Made by a program: the position numbers and the translations under genes. From BCD1 sp965230565 (lineage in GTDB: Bacteria; Bacteroidota; Bacteroidia; Chitinophagales; Saprospiraceae), in NCBI GenBank assembly GCA_965230565.1, contig CBDDLH010000016.1, forward strand, positions 1,178,001 to 1,242,000: a DNA stretch of 64,000 nt, given 5' to 3'. Shown piece after piece: positions 60,623-64,000 of the stretch. Numbering within the stretch: position 1 is the stretch's first letter; each line of letters starts with the position of its first letter. Below the pieces are notes generated by a model that worked only from the letters and a program-made list of their open reading frames with translations, was not told the DNA's origin and made no database searches.

Positions 60623-63412
60623 TTAATACCTAATCATGTACTCTGTCAGGTTTTTCGGGGCCGGCAGCCCTATTTTCTTACGCAACCTGTAACGTTTATT
60701 CTCTACGCCACGAATAGAAATGTTTAATAAGGGGGCAATCTCCTTGGAACTGAGATTCATCTTTAGATATGCCGCTAGTTTAAGATCACCCGGAGTAAGA
60801 TCGGGAAATTCTTTTTTCAGCTTTTTAAAGAAATGTTCATGGACCTGGTTAAAATTGGTTTCAAAAATTTCCCAGTCGTGTTCTGAGGTGATTTGTACAT
60901 CGATAAGGTGAATGATCTTTTGGAAATCCCTGCCGGAAAAGCGTTCAGGTTTTGCTTTTCTAACCTTGATCAACTCGCTTTTTACATTCTGCAAAGTTTC
61001 ATTTTTCCTGATTAAACCCATGGTGGAATTGGCCAATTCTTTACTTTTATTGACGAGTTGGAGACTCAGCTTTTCATTGTTCGACCTGACTTCCTGTTCC
61101 CTTAACGCACGCTCCCGTTCAGCCTCCAATACCTTTCGTTCCTTTTGTAACCTTCTCAAGTGGATCTGGTATAAAATAAACCCGATAATGGAAGCAATGC
61201 CCAGATAGACAAAAAACATCCAGCCTTTTTTGTACCAAACCTGTTCGATAGAAAATTTAAGCTCATCCGATGTTCCAAATTCATTAGATCGAATTCTAAA
61301 AACATATTCTCCCGCGGGAAGGTTGGTATACTCTTTTATTGACCGTCCCTCCGTATCGTACCACACGGTATCATAGCCCTCAAGCTGATAACTCAATCCA
61401 GGTGTATGCGAATAAACGGTGTGATAGAAATGGAACCTTAAGTCATTTTGGCCCGATGTAAAGAATTCCCTCCCTGCAAATGGAGCCATAAGCTCAATTC
61501 TTTTACGTTTCCCAAAATTTTCTACCACATCAATGACTGGACTGGAAAAAGGAATAGGGTTATTCAAAGCAGATTTATCCAAAACAGCAAACCCACTATC
61601 CAGGCAAAATAGAAACAGACCAGGTTTTAATTCGACAATCGTTTCATACCTAGGCACCAAAGTCAGGTCCAACATTTTACTTTCACCCTCGAAATAGTAT
61701 TCCAACTTGTTCTTGAAAATCCTAAAAATCAAATCTTTGCCGAATTGTCTGAATTTAAATCCGCCCTCATCAAACAAAGAATCCTGGAAGGGTCTAAAAC
61801 TATTTTCATCTCCAAAAAATTGATAATAACGGTCACCTGACTTAAATATTAATTGGCCATCTTTGGCCGTAATATCAATATTAAAATTACTTTCAAGTCC
61901 ATCTTTCGCAGAAAATGACTTAACCGAAGTCACCTGACTTAAATCAGGTGCCAATTCAAGTAAATTAAAACCCTGTATTGGGTTGGCTACCCAAACCGAA
62001 TCATCTCCCTGAAAATGCAATTGCTTAACGGGCTCCAAAAAACCTGTGATCCGATGACTAAATTCCCATCGGCCATTTCCATTCTTTTTCAGGACGATCA
62101 ACCCTGTATAGGTACCCTGGATAAGAATGTCGCTTCTCTCAGGATGCCTTATTGTAGAAAACCCTCCCGTAATTTGGGAGATGCGTTCAAAATTGTTCCC
62201 TTCGACCAAAAATGTTCCTTCATTATGTCCACAAATGAGTTGGTCATCAATAATTTCCAACCCCCAGACCTGCCCCTGGGCCCCTTTAATGATTTCAAAA
62301 TCAGATTCCTGGGAAAACCCCTGAACCTCAGCCCATTTTTTGACAAAAAGGCCTTGATTAGTACCCAAATACAAATTGTCCCGGAAAATACATGCTGAAT
62401 AAACCGTTCCTTCCCTACCGGTCTTATCCGAAAAATATTTGACAGGCGTATTCAATTCCAGCAGATCGATGCCCCTGTCCAGTCCACACCAGAGGTTCTT
62501 ACGATCATCTTCAAAAAGGGCCAGTACCGTATTATTTTGCAAGGCAGTTTGCTGATTGATTTTGGTTATTATATTTCCATTTTTATCCAAAATAAAAAGT
62601 CCGTCAAGGATAGTCCCAAATGCCAAATGGCCGTTGAAAAGTGTACACACCTTATTGATCTGGGCACTTTTAAAGTCTTCCTGGGCTTCATTGCTCCATG
62701 CTGTTAAACTACCATTTTGGTATAAAAAAATTCCATCGTTTTCAGTGCAGACCAAAAAACTGTTTTGCTCAAGCGGCAGGATGCCAGTTACCTTTTTATC
62801 CGAAAGCGACAAGGTGGCGGGTAATAATTCAAACTGTCCGGTTTTGTCAAATTTATAAATACCACTGTCAATAACCTGCACTAGCATTTGACCATCCACA
62901 TCAAAAGCATACATGATGTTTCCGGGAGGAAGAATGTGAGTTACTTTTTTGTAATCGTATATGAATATTGAAGAGAAGGACTGGAAAAGTATAAAATCTT
63001 CCCCTTTTAGAATATGCCAAATTTCTTCCTTTTCTACCTCCTCCCGAATCGTACTATCGACAAGGGAATGATATTCAAGAGTGCTGGAATTATTCCTGTC
63101 CCAATATCCCAACTCCCCATATGCACCTGAAAAAACCAGGCCGTAATCATCACAAACTACTGACCTTATAGCTTGTTTATCAGGCAGTTGAAATAAATTC
63201 CAGTCAATTCCATTATACTCCAACAGCCCTTCCGTATTCCCAAAATACATTTTGCGATCGGACGCCTGGGTTATCATCCAGTTTTGATTATGAGCCTGGT
63301 AGTCTGATTTGGAAAAGTTGATAGTACGAGGTAATAATTGTGAAAAGACAGGTATGCTCAAGAGTACCAGGCAAAAAGGCAATATTACTCCCCTGATGAT
63401 CCCCATACACAA
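60623..63412 (-). CDS. Membrane-tethered propeller/HTH regulator
   Basis: A 929-residue regulator resembling the sensor half of hybrid two-component systems but ending in a DNA-binding domain. Order: signal or first helix (about 5-24), two-component-regulator beta-propeller repeats (about 30-590), Y_Y_Y domain (about 640-720, GLSYQLEGYDTVWYDTEG), membrane helix (about 728-750), coiled coil (about 755-830), and a LuxR-like helix-turn-helix (about 865-925, KEFPDLTPGDLKLAAYLKMNLSSKEIAPLLNISIRGVENKRYRLRKK-type wording, shown here in part). No kinase or receiver domain is present, so a periplasmic ligand would act directly on a tethered DNA-binding domain. It is first in the glycan locus. Confidence 0.88.
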   Translation of the reverse strand: MCMGIIRGVILPFCLVLLSIPVFSQLLPRTINFSKSDYQAHNQNWMITQASDRKMYFGNTEGLLEYNGIDWNLFQLPDKQAIRSVVCDDYGLVFSGAYGELGYWDRNNSSTLEYHSLVDSTIREEVEKEEIWHILKGEDFILFQSFSSIFIYDYKKVTHILPPGNIMYAFDVDGQMLVQVIDSGIYKFDKTGQFELLPATLSLSDKKVTGILPLEQNSFLVCTENDGIFLYQNGSLTAWSNEAQEDFKSAQINKVCTLFNGHLAFGTILDGLFILDKNGNIITKINQQTALQNNTVLALFEDDRKNLWCGLDRGIDLLELNTPVKYFSDKTGREGTVYSACIFRDNLYLGTNQGLFVKKWAEVQGFSQESDFEIIKGAQGQVWGLEIIDDQLICGHNEGTFLVEGNNFERISQITGGFSTIRHPERSDILIQGTYTGLIVLKKNGNGRWEFSHRITGFLEPVKQLHFQGDDSVWVANPIQGFNLLELAPDLSQVTSVKSFSAKDGLESNFNIDITAKDGQLIFKSGDRYYQFFGDENSFRPFQDSLFDEGGFKFRQFGKDLIFRIFKNKLEYYFEGESKMLDLTLVPRYETIVELKPGLFLFCLDSGFAVLDKSALNNPIPFSSPVIDVVENFGKRKRIELMAPFAGREFFTSGQNDLRFHFYHTVYSHTPGLSYQLEGYDTVWYDTEGRSIKEYTNLPAGEYVFRIRSNEFGTSDELKFSIEQVWYKKGWMFFVYLGIASIIGFILYQIHLRRLQKERKVLEAERERALREQEVRSNNEKLSLQLVNKSKELANSTMGLIRKNETLQNVKSELIKVRKAKPERFSGRDFQKIIHLIDVQITSEHDWEIFETNFNQVHEHFFKKLKKEFPDLTPGDLKLAAYLKMNLSSKEIAPLLNISIRGVENKRYRLRKKIGLPAPKNLTEYMIRY

Positions 63413-63487
63413 TAGTTAGCGTGTTTGAAATTGAATTTAGTAATCAAATGATTGAGGGAAAAATAAAAAAAGTTTCCAACCTTCCTA

Positions 63488-64000
63488 TTAATACCCCGGA
63501 GCTGATCCTCCAATTTTTTCGATAGGATGCCAGGTTGTTTTAATTTCCTGCAAATCAGTAATCAGATATAAACTTTGAGCATCTTCCTCCATCCAATCCT
63601 GATCGAATGCCTTTATTCGCTTCACATTCGAAATAGACTTTTCCTCCAAAAGCTTAATATCGTCTTTGTTGTCACCACAGTAAACAATTGCATTTACATC
63701 CATATGTATTGCAGCATGTCCAATGATCTCTTCTGTATTCCCCGTAAGAATATTAACAACTCCTCCCGGAACATCAGAATCGTTTAAAACTTCAGCAAAA
63801 GTTATGGAACAAAGTGGCTTGTCGGTCGAAGCTAAAAGTACGCAAGTATTTCCACCGGCAATAACCGGGGCAACAGCTGAAACCAATCCGATCAGTGAAG
63901 TTTGTTGATCGGTGAAGATGGTCACAACTCCCATGGGTTCAGGAACTGAAAAATTGAAATGGGAACTCGCTACGGGATTGATACTTCCGGCAACTTGCTG
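63488..64000 (-). CDS. Aldehyde dehydrogenase-like protein, partial (runs off window)
   Basis: The frame is open to the right edge, so the 5' end is missing. The visible 170 residues are ALDH-like: FSVPEPMGVV, VAPVIAGGNTCVLLAS, and DVPGGVVNILTGN, corresponding to the cofactor-binding part of the fold. The protein then ends (GGSAPGY) without the catalytic Cys block and the C-terminal part of a normal ALDH of about 490 residues. A non-catalytic ALDH-like domain at the end of a longer protein, as in the two-domain ALDH16 type, would fit. No frameshift is obvious. Confidence 0.75.
   Translation of the reverse strand, partial: QQVAGSINPVASSHFNFSVPEPMGVVTIFTDQQTSLIGLVSAVAPVIAGGNTCVLLASTDKPLCSITFAEVLNDSDVPGGVVNILTGNTEEIIGHAAIHMDVNAIVYCGDNKDDIKLLEEKSISNVKRIKAFDQDWMEEDAQSLYLITDLQEIKTTWHPIEKIGGSAPGY

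Overview
The window reads as chromosomal DNA of a Bacteroidota bacterium, most likely a free-living Saprospiria-type member; the class is an inference from gene style. Support comes from a SusC/SusD pair, two proteins with C-terminal type IX secretion sorting domains, a DUF3810 protein, a primary-type sigma factor without region 1.1, almost no Shine-Dalgarno sequences, and promoters of the Bacteroidota form TTG/TTTG-N17-20-TAnnTTTG. No tRNA, rRNA, CRISPR array, prophage or transposase gene was seen.

Layout. 0-17.5 kb is mixed housekeeping: short asparaginase, LuxR-type response regulator, LysM protein, glycerol-3-phosphate dehydrogenase, AhpD-like protein, DUF3810 protease-like protein, thioredoxin, DUF58 protein, PPK2, S4 protein, sigma factor, NYN protein, DUF2891 lipoprotein and 3-hydroxyacyl-CoA dehydrogenase. 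17.5-22.5 kb encodes a two-subunit NAD-linked formate dehydrogenase (a NuoE-NuoF fusion and a NuoG/FdhF-like catalytic subunit) split by a small GxxExxY nuclease-like gene inside imperfect terminal inverted repeats. 22.5-27.6 kb holds a frameshifted class V aminotransferase, purC, a PduO-type adenosyltransferase, an ABC ATPase, gatC and a deoxynucleoside kinase. 27.8-43.3 kb is a nearly complete [NiFe] hydrogenase locus: hypC, hypB, hypA and a small His-containing membrane protein on the minus strand, facing away from hyaA-hyaB-cybH-hyaD-hypF-(Gfo/Idh oxidoreductase)-hypD on the plus strand, with hypE further on beyond a TPR gene and aat. 43.5-47.4 kb holds YggS, a pair of outer-membrane-type paralogues and a pair of lipoprotein paralogues. 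47.5-63.4 kb is one co-directional glycan utilisation locus on the minus strand: a membrane-tethered propeller/HTH regulator, a secreted GH144-type enzyme, a five-module carbohydrate-binding-like protein, a second GH144-type lipoprotein, a GH3 beta-glucosidase, SusC and SusD; beta-1,2-glucan is the inferred substrate. The window ends inside an aldehyde-dehydrogenase-like gene.

How the genes work together. The hydrogenase small subunit carries the six-cysteine set of oxygen-tolerant membrane-bound uptake hydrogenases, and the formate dehydrogenase would deliver electrons to NAD. The cell therefore appears to be an aerobic polysaccharide degrader that can supplement its energy supply with H2 and formate.

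The most unusual material lies between genes: a possibly multi-branched RNA element between cybH and hyaD, an inverted repeat over the hyaA start region, and several families of degenerate short-word repeats that often occur as imperfect inverted pairs. All coordinates, repeats and structures were found by eye, without alignment or folding software.
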